A stretch of 64,000 nt of DNA, from assembly GCF_050306235.1 (NCBI RefSeq), contig NZ_JBLWFH010000007.1:186001-250000 (forward strand). The letters are read 5' to 3'. This document shows, piece by piece, positions 45,319 through 54,580 of this stretch (the first letter of the stretch is position 1; every line of letters starts with the position of its first letter). Source of the DNA: Glaciecola sp947496235. Lineage in GTDB: Bacteria; Pseudomonadota; Gammaproteobacteria; Enterobacterales; Alteromonadaceae. The translations under genes were made by a program, and so were the position numbers. Under the pieces are notes generated by a model. The model was not told where the DNA came from, searched no databases, and saw only the letters and a program-made list of their open reading frames with translations.

Positions 45319-45453
45319 GGAATGCCTTTGTATTTGTTAGGTTGTTATTGTTAATCTTTTAACCCGAATGGTTGGGTTTTACTAGTTATAGACATAATTG
45401 GCTAACTTTACCAACGTGCCGCCAATTGAGCAAGCAATCCTTGTATTAGTTGA

Positions 45454-48400
45454 CTAAAATACTTCTCTCCAGTGAATTGTTTTATCATTTCCTCTATACA
45501 GACCGAAACTAACAGCGGCGGTTGGCGTATCATCGCTGTCAATATCACCGTCCTGATCCCAGTCGATATTTAAGAACTCAGACCAATGATTAGCAACATT
45601 TCGAGGTTGTAGTTGCACAAACAAGGCGCCTGCTACAGGCTCACCATTTACTATCACAGGTGAAAGTACCATATCAGCATCATCTGAAAGTCCAGCGACT
45701 AAGGTGCCTGTAGCGGACAAACTGGCTATTTCCTGACTAATATCTACCGGGCTTTGACTATCATGTACCAACAAAATATCCCCATTGCTGGTAGATAAAT
45801 TAATATCTGTGCAGGAATCGCTTTGACTGGTGCGCCATTGACCACTGTCGAGATATTGCGCTGAAAGGGGTATTCGTAAATTCTGATTCTCAGGCCCATA
45901 GGTATTTTCTAGCATCAATCGACCGTATCGCATGCTAGTTCCTGTAATATCATTCAAGGTGAAATCTTCGCAACTTCCGGGGTAGGAGGTCATATAACAA
46001 ACACCGTCGGTATCGGTAAAAAAGCTCTTATCTACTACTAATTGCACATTGGCTTCAAACGGCGAGCCATCAAGTCCTTGTGGGTTGGCAATTTTTTGAT
46101 AACTAAATTGAGCATCAGATAGGCTTATAGTACCATCTCCATCGTAATCATTGATATCACTTAAAGTTGGCCCTACACCCGCATTATTCACTATCAAAGC
46201 ACCAGAATAGGTAGAAGTATCAAGATAATTAAAAGCATTATTAACACTGGTTTGATTCGGGGATAATCGCCACTCTGTGCCACCGTAGTTTTGTGTAATT
46301 CTGGCCTTAGTATTGTAAGCGGTGACTAAAAATACAGGTTCGGCAGTTGGTGCAAAACCGAAATTTTGACCAACATAGGTAAACGAATCCGAGCAACTTG
46401 GCGTAAAACTAGGTTGTTGTTGCATTACAACTTCAAAATAAGCAGGAATAAATCTTCCCGTACTAAGAGCATTACTTGAAATCACCGAACCCAAGTAATT
46501 ATTATCACGCAGGCTCAAGGTGTAACTGCCAGTTTCTTCTAGGTAAGCTGTACTGGAGGTGAAGATGCCATTGGTGAAAGTTAAAGGTCCTATCCCTGAA
46601 TAATTAATGCTTATTGATGTTTGTACTTGATCACCTTGTTGCAAGTAAAAACTCGCATCAGCGGCGCCAGAATCACTCGGTAGCGTTCTAAGTGCACTGG
46701 CTTGTAGTTCATTCGCTGAATATCCCGGCAAAACACCACCATTTGCGCCTATTGCTTGAATTTGTAAGTTAAACACTTGGCCCGCTGGCATTAGATTTGT
46801 CGCATCGGACGAAACGTCTAAACTGGCAGGAATAAACTTAAATAGGGTAGTAGTGGGCTGTAATGTGGCGCCATCAATAGTTGCAGATGCGGATACTTGT
46901 ACTAACCCTACATCAGCATAGGAATAACCAGCAAAATTGGTTTCTCCAGCGGCATCAAAACTCATGGATAAATTACCGGAATGCGTGCTTCCTGAACCTA
47001 CAGTAATGCCCGCAAAGCTTTGGGAACAGGTATTGGGAGAATAAGGTTCATCCACAGTACTGATGCATTGATAGCTAATATTAATGCTTTCAGTGCCGTT
47101 GGTTAAGGCATCACAAGTTGCGCCATTGCTGCCCAACGCTCTCAAGCCAATTTTATTAAGTGAGGCTTCACCAATAAAAGGCGTGGTCGAGAATTCATTG
47201 GCGCCTGTATCGACATGGAAGAATTCTAAACCGGCATTTTCATATTCCACTTCGCAGTTATTGCTGCACTCAATAGGCGCGATTGGGGTCTGAGAACTAG
47301 AACCTATGGTTAATGTACCAGCGGTTCTATTTTGTAGTTCTACCTGAGTAGATCCAGTAAAGGTAAATGTTGGCGTTACCCAAGCTGTTGTTGGCGTTAA
47401 TGTGATGCTGGTTGGATCGCTACTTAACTCAGAACAATCAGCATTTGCACAGGCTTTTACTGTTACCGTCGGATTTCCGCAGGTAATCGCTGTATCAGGG
47501 TGTTCTAAGGCGTAATGATGCACCGCAGAACAAGGCGTAGCCTCTTGCAAATCCGCTTGAAATTGAGCTTGGCTCACCGCTTGAGAATACATGCGGATAT
47601 CATCAAATAAACCATTGGCGCCGTTGTACGACATGTAATTAACCACATAATCAGTTTTATTATCGCCAAATACTATGTTGCCCAAAGTGGGTAAAGTGGT
47701 GATATTTGCAGAATCTAACACCACAGAAGATGAGGGTTGTCCATTAAGGTATATGGTGTAAGTTTTGGTTAACATATTCCAATTAACCCCTATATGCACC
47801 CATTCGTCGGCGGCGAAGCTATTACTAGAGGTTGTAATCTGCACATCTAAATCATTCACATCTTCTAAACCAAATGCCAGACCACCATTTTCTAATTTAG
47901 ACATGAAAAAGTACTTACTGTTACCCGAGTTTGAGCCGTCAAATAACATCCGACGTTGCCCATCATTCCAAATGTCATTATGTCGATACCAGAAGGAAAT
48001 CGCCCCTTGTTCGCCTAACTCCTCTACCTGTACTCCAGTATCAAAATAAACCTTATCAGCGACAGTTAAGTTTGCGTCAGATGTAACAGCACTACAATAA
48101 ACATTATCAAACGGCTTATTCACTTCTAGCGAATTAGCCAAAGTGCCGCTATAACCATTGCCAGCAATGTCATTTATGGTACTGCCACTTACCGTGGTAT
48201 CTTCGAAGGAGTATTGTGCCACTAGTGAATTACAGGTAGTGCAAGAATCTGGTGGAGAAGCTGTATACCAACTTGATACATCTTGTGCTGTTGGTTGATT
48301 GCGGTAAATTTTTACTTCATCCATTTCACCCAACAAAAAGTCGCCATATTGTGCTGGATCATAAGCGCCTAATTGTCGATATTTGGACGTAGCGCCTAAC

Positions 48401-50481
48401 ACTATGTCATCAGAATTAGAAAACAAGCCATTTGTATGGGAAGCATTATTTAAAACAAGAATTCCATCTACATAAATTTGCGTGCCATTGGCTCCAAAGC
48501 TGTAAACTATGTGGTGCCATTTACCTTCCTCAATTACTGGGCTTGTCGTCATGAAAACCGAATCTGTAGTGCTTTGATGACGCACCGCAATTTGTCCAGA
48601 CGCATCCACGACTAAATACAAGTGCCCACCATCACCAAAATTCAAACGATCTTTTGAAAATAATGCATTTCCTCCTACGCTGGAATTGTTGCTGTGGGAC
48701 AAGTCGGAAATTTTCGCCCACATTGAGATAGCCCCGTTCGCTATTTTGAAATCATCATTATGAGCAATAGTCGCGTAAGATTGATTACCGTCAAAACTCA
48801 AACCTTGACACATGCGACTTGAAAAGACATTGGAAATTCCCTGACGAATAATACCATTGTGGCCGCTTTGCACATCCAACAAGGCGCTTTGGTCAAAGCT
48901 ACAAACATCTGCACTCCAATGACTGACTAATACAGGATCACTGCTGCAATCGGTGCAAGTTTGCGGTTGTTCGTTGTGTAATTGACTCACTTGGGTGGCG
49001 TTTAATTGGGTATTGTAGATTTTAACTTCGTCTATTGAGCCTTTGAAAAAGTCTCTTAGTTGAGTACTTCTAGGATCATAGGAAGCAGCATTATACAGCC
49101 AAGTATTGGCACCTATTGCCATAGGTGTTCCATTTGACGTCAACCCTGAAGTAAAGGATAGATAGGTAGCCTTTAAATTTCCATCAACATACAAGCGCGC
49201 CCCGTCTGAACCAAAGGTATAGACAATATGATGCCATTGATTTTCATTAATTAACCCAGAAGTCGTGTTAACTGTTACCGAGGTTGAACTGTTGGCGTGA
49301 TTTGCTCTTACTGCACCAAAATCATCAATCCAAATATTTAAAATACCGCCCGAATTACTGTTATATAAATCTTTGGATAGCACTGTCATTCTTCCTGCAG
49401 AAGGCGCATTTTCATAGTCAATATCGGGCACATTTACCCACACCGACACACTGCCTTCGGACAAATTAAACAAACTGGAATCAGGAACATCTAAATAGTT
49501 TGTGCCACCATCAAAGGTTGCATTTTGACAATAAGGTCCTTGATAGCCCACGCCTATATACCCATTCACGGATGCATTGTTTGCGCCTATATCGTCATTG
49601 ACAAAATTGCTGGGAATATCGCACATGTCCATGGAGTAGTATAAAACTGGATCTGGCATTGCCGTGCTGGTGACACAGGTTCCGTCAAAATCAGCGGTGG
49701 CTATACCGGATGCATCAAAATAGAAGTCGCCGTTTTGACCAATGATAATGTTTTGTGCGTTTATAGCCCCCTGATAGATCCCATCACTTCCCCAATTTAC
49801 AGTGGCTAGAGAATATAAGTAACCTTTCATAAAGGAGTTACCTAGAGGAGAAAAGTCGCCATAGCTGATGATGACCAATTGATCAGGGTCCCCATCCCAA
49901 TTAAATCGTAGGTTATTGGCCAAACTAGAAGAATTCACATAGAGAATGACTTTGTCATTGCCGTTGACTCTTAACGTCGCATTTTGCGCCATTTGCAAAT
50001 AGTTAATCCAATAAACCCCGGCATCAAATACCACTGATGAATTGGTATCTACAATTAATTCGTCAATACGAGAAATGACATTGTTATAGTAATAATAAAG
50101 CGTGCCGTTTTGATAAACATGTACATTATCACTTGAGCCCTGATACAAATATCTGTGTTCATTGCTCGGCACATACCAATCTTGTGAGCTGTTTGTATAA
50201 AAAAAACCGTTTACTAAAACCAAGCTGTCTGATTGACTGCCGGAATAACTACAAGAGGCTGTGTTACAACTTTGATAAGAGTCATCCTGCAAGATCGGGA
50301 TGTCTATGTAAGCGTCGTTACCAATGATTTGAGCATTTTGATAAAAGCGAATACCGCCGCTGTTGGTAAATGAACTAGTAGCATCTGGAAACACGGCCGA
50401 ACATACAGATGCTAGTACTCCGGAAGACATGCAACAGAGAACAACAAAAGCAATAATTCTATTAAGTACCATAAACATCAT
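45454..50481 (-). CDS. mshQ: MSHA pilus protein MshQ with three LamG-like domains
   Basis: MshQ (1675 residues) is a large exported protein of the MSHA locus. A signal peptide (ending VLAS) is followed by about 250 residues with beta-rich repeats, then three concanavalin A-like LamG domains (about 275-510, 515-745 and 750-985). Each LamG repeats motifs such as the Trp-His-His-Ile/Val block and LYVDG or IYVDG, and Cys-pair linkers (CTDCSSDPV, CTTCNSLV) join them. A C-terminal DUF6701-like region (about 1090-1675) follows. LamG domains bind sugars or proteins, so a tip or surface adhesin role is plausible but unproven. It overlaps mshP by four bases and ends the MSHA run. LamG number varies among MshQ relatives. 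Confidence 0.9.
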   Translation of the reverse strand: MMFMVLNRIIAFVVLCCMSSGVLASVCSAVFPDATSSFTNSGGIRFYQNAQIIGNDAYIDIPILQDDSYQSCNTASCSYSGSQSDSLVLVNGFFYTNSSQDWYVPSNEHRYLYQGSSDNVHVYQNGTLYYYYNNVISRIDELIVDTNSSVVFDAGVYWINYLQMAQNATLRVNGNDKVILYVNSSSLANNLRFNWDGDPDQLVIISYGDFSPLGNSFMKGYLYSLATVNWGSDGIYQGAINAQNIIIGQNGDFYFDASGIATADFDGTCVTSTAMPDPVLYYSMDMCDIPSNFVNDDIGANNASVNGYIGVGYQGPYCQNATFDGGTNYLDVPDSSLFNLSEGSVSVWVNVPDIDYENAPSAGRMTVLSKDLYNSNSGGILNIWIDDFGAVRANHANSSTSVTVNTTSGLINENQWHHIVYTFGSDGARLYVDGNLKATYLSFTSGLTSNGTPMAIGANTWLYNAASYDPRSTQLRDFFKGSIDEVKIYNTQLNATQVSQLHNEQPQTCTDCSSDPVLVSHWSADVCSFDQSALLDVQSGHNGIIRQGISNVFSSRMCQGLSFDGNQSYATIAHNDDFKIANGAISMWAKISDLSHSNNSSVGGNALFSKDRLNFGDGGHLYLVVDASGQIAVRHQSTTDSVFMTTSPVIEEGKWHHIVYSFGANGTQIYVDGILVLNNASHTNGLFSNSDDIVLGATSKYRQLGAYDPAQYGDFLLGEMDEVKIYRNQPTAQDVSSWYTASPPDSCTTCNSLVAQYSFEDTTVSGSTINDIAGNGYSGTLANSLEVNKPFDNVYCSAVTSDANLTVADKVYFDTGVQVEELGEQGAISFWYRHNDIWNDGQRRMLFDGSNSGNSKYFFMSKLENGGLAFGLEDVNDLDVQITTSSNSFAADEWVHIGVNWNMLTKTYTIYLNGQPSSSVVLDSANITTLPTLGNIVFGDNKTDYVVNYMSYNGANGLFDDIRMYSQAVSQAQFQADLQEATPCSAVHHYALEHPDTAITCGNPTVTVKACANADCSELSSDPTSITLTPTTAWVTPTFTFTGSTQVELQNRTAGTLTIGSSSQTPIAPIECSNNCEVEYENAGLEFFHVDTGANEFSTTPFIGEASLNKIGLRALGSNGATCDALTNGTESINISYQCISTVDEPYSPNTCSQSFAGITVGSGSTHSGNLSMSFDAAGETNFAGYSYADVGLVQVSASATIDGATLQPTTTLFKFIPASLDVSSDATNLMPAGQVFNLQIQAIGANGGVLPGYSANELQASALRTLPSDSGAADASFYLQQGDQVQTSISINYSGIGPLTFTNGIFTSSTAYLEETGSYTLSLRDNNYLGSVISSNALSTGRFIPAYFEVVMQQQPSFTPSCSDSFTYVGQNFGFAPTAEPVFLVTAYNTKARITQNYGGTEWRLSPNQTSVNNAFNYLDTSTYSGALIVNNAGVGPTLSDINDYDGDGTISLSDAQFSYQKIANPQGLDGSPFEANVQLVVDKSFFTDTDGVCYMTSYPGSCEDFTLNDITGTSMRYGRLMLENTYGPENQNLRIPLSAQYLDSGQWRTSQSDSCTDINLSTSNGDILLVHDSQSPVDISQEIASLSATGTLVAGLSDDADMVLSPVIVNGEPVAGALFVQLQPRNVANHWSEFLNIDWDQDGDIDSDDTPTAAVSFGLYRGNDKTIHWREVF

Positions 50482-50927
50482 TGCTCCTGCATAGCGTCTA
50501 CAGACAATGTTCGACTCACTATGCCATCCGCTAAATCACAACTACCTGTACTTTCATATTTGTAGTAATTGTAATCTACCCCTGCGTGAGTGAGGGTTGT
50601 GGTAGTGCACCTTGCTGAGTAAGCACAACCGACAAATCCAGGCACATTGCTGAAATTAGCGCTGCTAGTCGTGGAAGTTGAACATACCTGTGGCGTGCCA
50701 CCAATGGGAAAACTTTGAGAAATTAACGTCTCTAAACCGGCCTTTGCTGCTTGTTGAGCTCTTACCCCATAAACTTCATACAAGACAGTGTTCGACGAAC
50801 TATTAATGACACTTATCATAGTGGCCGCCATCAAAGTCATTACAATGATGATGAACAATGCAATCACTATCATACTGCCATTTTGTTTGTGCAGGCGCTT
50901 TTGCGTTAAAGGAATTCTATGGCACAT
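50478..50927 (-). CDS. mshP: MSHA minor pseudopilin-like protein MshP
   Basis: MshP (149 residues from the ATG at 50927) is a short type IV pilin-like membrane protein with an N-terminal hydrophobic helix (IVIALFIIIVMTLMAATMIS) preceded by KQNGS, as in PilX/MshP proteins, which lack the classic GFTLIE and have Ser after Gly. It is thought to join the pilus tip complex with MshO and MshC/D. I chose ATG 50927 since an earlier start at 50978 would overlap mshO more. It overlaps mshO by 11 bases and mshQ by four. Several Cys residues may form disulphides. Confidence 0.85.
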   Translation of the reverse strand: MCHRIPLTQKRLHKQNGSMIVIALFIIIVMTLMAATMISVINSSSNTVLYEVYGVRAQQAAKAGLETLISQSFPIGGTPQVCSTSTTSSANFSNVPGFVGCAYSARCTTTTLTHAGVDYNYYKYESTGSCDLADGIVSRTLSVDAMQEQ

Positions 50928-51780
50928 TGGGAATATGTACCTCTTTGACAATACTGATTTGCTCGTCGCTACGAGCAAATAAAAAGTTAGCCCGCGTAAA
51001 TCCGTTGCGAGTTAAGGTAGCATCTACCACCCGAAAAGGATCTAAAGCGCCTGGTGTCGCTTGTGGATTGCTAGACAACACATTTTGTAAGCCCTGCGCC
51101 ATGAGTTGCCCACCTGATGTATACAGCGTTTGTGTGCTATTAATGCTCGATGTATGGCGGTATAACTGTTGACCTCGTAAACAATAGCTAATACTTGAGT
51201 CAGCAATGTAAAGCCGTCGGGTAGGTGAACTCAACGGGAAGCCGTCTGATACTGTAAGCTGAACTACATGGTCAGGATCGTCGGCAAGGCTGCAATCGCC
51301 CTGGCCATCATCAGTACAGGCAGTGATTGCTTGTCGACGATTTTCACTGGCGTTGTATACATGGGACGCCTGTAGAGGATAAACGATGGCCATATCTGAT
51401 CCAGAGGGAACATATGGATTGCCGTCGATATCTGCCATTTGCACTATGTCCACTTGAGCACTGCTACCTGACACTGAAGGTAAACTCAGGTAATAAGCAT
51501 TCCATTTGATCGGCACAAACTCTAGACAATGCACGCTCGTATTACCGCTTACCCTTACTGAATTAGGCACTGCACTTGCGAGTTCTCGAGTAAATCGCTC
51601 TACTGCAAAACTGGCGTTGCGAAGCAAAGCTTCTCGCTCAGTAACATCAACATACACGTCACTGGCACTGCGAATAAAGTGCGCAGATCCGGCGCCAATA
51701 ATACCCAAAAGTACAATCACCAATATTAGCTCAACTAAGGTAAAGCCCGTTTGATTATGTTTTGCCGACGACCGCTTCAT
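50917..51780 (-). CDS. mshO: MSHA minor pilin MshO
   Basis: MshO (287 residues) is a PilW-type minor pilin with an N-terminal class III cleavage and methylation motif GFTLVELILVIVLLGIIG, and a Cys-bearing C-terminal globular part. Minor pilins start and cap the fibre and help assembly. It overlaps the mshD stop by one base and mshP by 11. The order D-O-P is as in Vibrio and Alteromonadales MSHA loci. Confidence 0.93.
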   Translation of the reverse strand: MKRSSAKHNQTGFTLVELILVIVLLGIIGAGSAHFIRSASDVYVDVTEREALLRNASFAVERFTRELASAVPNSVRVSGNTSVHCLEFVPIKWNAYYLSLPSVSGSSAQVDIVQMADIDGNPYVPSGSDMAIVYPLQASHVYNASENRRQAITACTDDGQGDCSLADDPDHVVQLTVSDGFPLSSPTRRLYIADSSISYCLRGQQLYRHTSSINSTQTLYTSGGQLMAQGLQNVLSSNPQATPGALDPFRVVDATLTRNGFTRANFLFARSDEQISIVKEVHIPNVP

Positions 51781-52382
51781 TAGTAGTTATCTCGGTAACT
51801 GGAAAACAAGATGCGTTCATCATCTGGGGTAATTATAGTCACTCTTATTAGTTTTCTATTTGCCACTAAAGCGCCCGAATCTAAAACACCATCCCCGTTG
51901 ATATCATCATCGTTCACTCCGTCCTGATTGGCGTCGTAAAATACCTGTACTTGCGCCTGAAAACCGGTGTAAACATCACGTCCTTGAAATTCAATACTTT
52001 CCCCAAGTATCCCCACTATGTCGGATGCGTTTAAAGTGAGATTATTATAATCATCAATATCGTTAAAATCTGACCTAGCTTCACCATCTGCACCTAACGC
52101 ACCGCTTGTCGTGCATGAGGTTCCTTCATTGCAACGTTGATTACTGCCTAAAAAATCTGAATTATGATCAAATGCCTTGGCATTGATTTCATTTAAAAGG
52201 GATTGTCCAAGCATCACAGCTCGAGTCTGCCAAATTGGGTCAATCCCGCGCTTTGCTTGTGGCATAAAAACACTGACTAATACCACCATGGATACCGCAA
52301 AAATAACCATACCCACAATCATTTCAACTAGTGTGAAACCTTTATGTTTGTTGCATAGATTCAAACCACGATTAACAAGCAT
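51780..52382 (-). CDS. mshD: MSHA minor pilin MshD
   Basis: MshD (200 residues) is a minor pilin with the type IV prepilin motif KGFTLVEMIVGMVIFAVS, where cleavage after Gly by the PilD peptidase is expected. The start is uncertain: ATG at 52382 gives a modest leader of about 16 residues and AAGG eight bases upstream, while earlier starts up to 52403 exist. The 5' end overlaps the mshC stop. The globular part has an EF-type calcium-like loop (DANQDGVNDDDINGDG), a feature also seen in other pilins. Confidence 0.9.
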   Translation of the reverse strand: MLVNRGLNLCNKHKGFTLVEMIVGMVIFAVSMVVLVSVFMPQAKRGIDPIWQTRAVMLGQSLLNEINAKAFDHNSDFLGSNQRCNEGTSCTTSGALGADGEARSDFNDIDDYNNLTLNASDIVGILGESIEFQGRDVYTGFQAQVQVFYDANQDGVNDDDINGDGVLDSGALVANRKLIRVTIITPDDERILFSSYRDNY

Positions 52383-52923
52383 ATACATAACCTTGATTTG
52401 CAACGCAAATTGAAGTGGTAGTAGTACCTACCAGATTAATTTGGCATCCGTTGGCACATTGGCCAGCGCTGGTTTGTGGACGCCCTAAAGCATCAAATTG
52501 AATGAAGGATATGGGCGTTGTGCCATCATAAGCTTGCAGGCTAATGACCTGAGTTGTTAGTTCTGTTGAGGTGAACTGCAAGTTCTCAGGGGCACTGGTA
52601 TCAATATTTACACTACAAGACGCCACTTGGTTTCCACTGGTATAGCTAGCAACTGAAGGTCCCATTGCTGGAGAACTGGTATCAATCAACATGCGATAAC
52701 AAAAGGTTTGTCCTGTGTTATGCATAGATTTTATTTGTAAATTTCGAAGTGCACTTTGCAGTTTTTGCTGATAGTTAAATTCGCTAATACCTTTGGTATT
52801 GATAAACCGAGGGACGGCTACTACTGCTAAAATACTTAATACTATGATGACAATAATAAGCTCAATCAGGGTAAATCCTGATTGAGCTTTATTAGATAAA
52901 GAGTCGACTTTTTTAGATGACAT
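52372..52923 (-). CDS. mshC: MSHA minor pilin MshC
   Basis: MshC (183 residues) is a type IV minor pilin with GFTLIELIIVIIVLSILAV after a 16-residue leader ending QSG. It is required in the fibre base or tip, depending on the model. It has several Cys residues. It follows mshA by 23 bases, and the mshD start overlaps its end. Confidence 0.92.
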   Translation of the reverse strand: MSSKKVDSLSNKAQSGFTLIELIIVIIVLSILAVVAVPRFINTKGISEFNYQQKLQSALRNLQIKSMHNTGQTFCYRMLIDTSSPAMGPSVASYTSGNQVASCSVNIDTSAPENLQFTSTELTTQVISLQAYDGTTPISFIQFDALGRPQTSAGQCANGCQINLVGTTTTSICVANQGYVYAC

Positions 52924-52946
52924 CTTCCTTTTTATTCACCTGACTA

Positions 52947-53456
52947 TTAGCAACCTGTCGTAAAAACTTGGATGCTTGGCACTGCGCCTGATGAAGCAGC
53001 ACTGTTGTAAATTAAGTGGCAGTCATTTGAAGTATCTGAATCTGTAATGAAAGTAGTGGTTGTAGCACCATCATCAAAAGAAATAGCAAATCTATCATCG
53101 TCTGTTGCTAGCGTGTCGAAATCTAATAAATCTAAGTCAATATCTACAAAGTGCAGAAGATTAGTTGTGGTAATTGCATCTGCGTCTGGGTAACCATACT
53201 GAGTTGGTACAGTACGTGAAGAAGCGCCAATGTACACTGCTGTACTGCTAGCTTCTTTTTGTACACCACCAATAGCTGCTTTAGCGTAGACTAACTGAGA
53301 TGCGCCTTGCAAAGCGCCTTTAACACCATTTAGCGTTTCAGTTCGAGCATCAGATTGAATGTCGATAAAGCGCGGTGCTGCTGTTACGGCTAGTATGCCC
53401 AAGATCACAATCACAATGATCAGTTCGATTAATGTAAACCCGCGTTGTTGTCTCAT
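52947..53456 (-). CDS. mshA: Major MSHA pilin MshA
   Basis: MshA (169 residues) is the major subunit of the MSHA pilus. The short leader MRQQRG is cut before FTLIELIIVIVILGILAV, the sequence typical of MshA, and two Cys near the C-terminus (NDCHL and TTGC) should form the D-region disulphide loop. It is the most diverse part of MSHA loci. The gene follows mshB by 34 bases and mshC follows by 23, so it is inside the pilin operon. Confidence 0.95.
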   Translation of the reverse strand: MRQQRGFTLIELIIVIVILGILAVTAAPRFIDIQSDARTETLNGVKGALQGASQLVYAKAAIGGVQKEASSTAVYIGASSRTVPTQYGYPDADAITTTNLLHFVDIDLDLLDFDTLATDDDRFAISFDDGATTTTFITDSDTSNDCHLIYNSAASSGAVPSIQVFTTGC

Positions 53457-53490
53457 AGTTGTTTCCTCAAAAAGTCGACAGGTACTAAAA

Positions 53491-54093
53491 TTAGTTGTTG
53501 CTAAAAACTCTTACTTGCCCGATTCTCGGGTCATATGTAAAGCCATTGCCCACTGAATCATTTAACGGCTCAGCGTCCAAATTCTTTACAGTTTGAAGTA
53601 AATAATATTGACAAATATCATTGCCACCAGAACCCAAACCTTGACGTGCATTGGTAAAATAAGTGTATTCTTCCGCCGTCGCTGGATCCCAAATAGAGGT
53701 AATGGTCGGTGCACTCTGCATAATCAAGTTAAACACGCTTTCACAGTCGATATCCGTAATATCAGTATCTTCTGTACTGGCATCAGTATTCAATTGGCCT
53801 GTTGGATAACCAGTATCACCATCAATACCTATAGGAATCCCCTCTATAGTGACGTAAGTTTTACTGTCAGATTCATTGAATTGTGGACGGGCTTCAATTT
53901 CCCATTGCGCTCTGACCAGACCTACGCCAGTAGCAAAGCCGCCAGATACACCTTCAACTGTTGCATCCTCAGCTTCTTCGGTCACATTTAAAAAACGAGG
54001 AATCGCTGTAGCAGCCAAGAGGCCTAAAATCACTACCACTATTACTAGTTCGATAAGCGTGAAGCCGGCATTTTTTGATTTCACATCCAACAT
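53491..54093 (-). CDS. mshB: MSHA pilin-like protein MshB
   Basis: MshB (200 residues) is a pilin with GFTLIELVIVVVILGLLAA and a Cys pair in the C-terminal part (DIDCES and DICQYY). In Vibrio MshB is a minor pilin, encoded just upstream of mshA, as here. It is longer than MshA and rich in acidic residues (EEAEDATVEG). A second major-type pilin role cannot be excluded. Confidence 0.92.
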   Translation of the reverse strand: MLDVKSKNAGFTLIELVIVVVILGLLAATAIPRFLNVTEEAEDATVEGVSGGFATGVGLVRAQWEIEARPQFNESDSKTYVTIEGIPIGIDGDTGYPTGQLNTDASTEDTDITDIDCESVFNLIMQSAPTITSIWDPATAEEYTYFTNARQGLGSGGNDICQYYLLQTVKNLDAEPLNDSVGNGFTYDPRIGQVRVFSNN

Positions 54094-54099
54094 TGACTA

Positions 54100-54561
54100 T
54101 TACCTTTCATATTTAAATTCGCCAGTTTCAACATGGTAGGCGAAGACTTTATTTAAAATACTGTAATGACAAATCCCAATGGCATTTTTGTTATTAGAAT
54201 GCTCTAAATAGGTTGTCGACACTTTTACATTTTCTTTTAGCTTTTGATCGTCTAAAAACATAGATACAAAGGCTAAACAAGCTTCCTGCGAAACCTCTAC
54301 TAGAGGCAATCCTTTATCGGTTAGTACAATGGGAAATGTCATTTTTGACTCTCCGATAACATAATCGATAACATCAGGTCTTCCTTGTTGTTGCCAAGAC
54401 CAATAGATCTGGCTAATTTCATTATTTACTCTGGCTTCAAACCCATTCGCCATGGTCTCTTGCCATTCTTGTTCTCTTACCACTCGATACCAAAATGCGT
54501 AAGCGACTAAAATTACAATTAGAGTAAAAACAACCAGTCCATAAAAAAGTTTTCGGCTCAT
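54100..54561 (-). CDS. mshF: MSHA biogenesis protein MshF
   Basis: MshF (153 residues) is a small bitopic protein with one N-terminal transmembrane helix (about 6-24) and a periplasmic part of unknown structure. It is conserved between mshG and mshB in MSHA loci. Its function is not established. It lies six bases upstream of mshB and 19 bases after mshG. Confidence 0.88.
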   Translation of the reverse strand: MSRKLFYGLVVFTLIVILVAYAFWYRVVREQEWQETMANGFEARVNNEISQIYWSWQQQGRPDVIDYVIGESKMTFPIVLTDKGLPLVEVSQEACLAFVSMFLDDQKLKENVKVSTTYLEHSNNKNAIGICHYSILNKVFAYHVETGEFKYER

Positions 54562-54580
54562 TGCTCATTCCCCTTGCGCG

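Noticed and set aside
45319..45453. Terminator between mshQ and mreB
   Set aside because: The only hairpin (AACCC/GGGTT) is five base pairs with a loop of eight and no U-tract on the minus strand, so it was not listed as a feature.
45454..50481. Possible assembly duplication in mshQ
   Set aside because: The three LamG repeats differ widely in DNA and protein, so they are an old domain repeat and not an assembly artefact.
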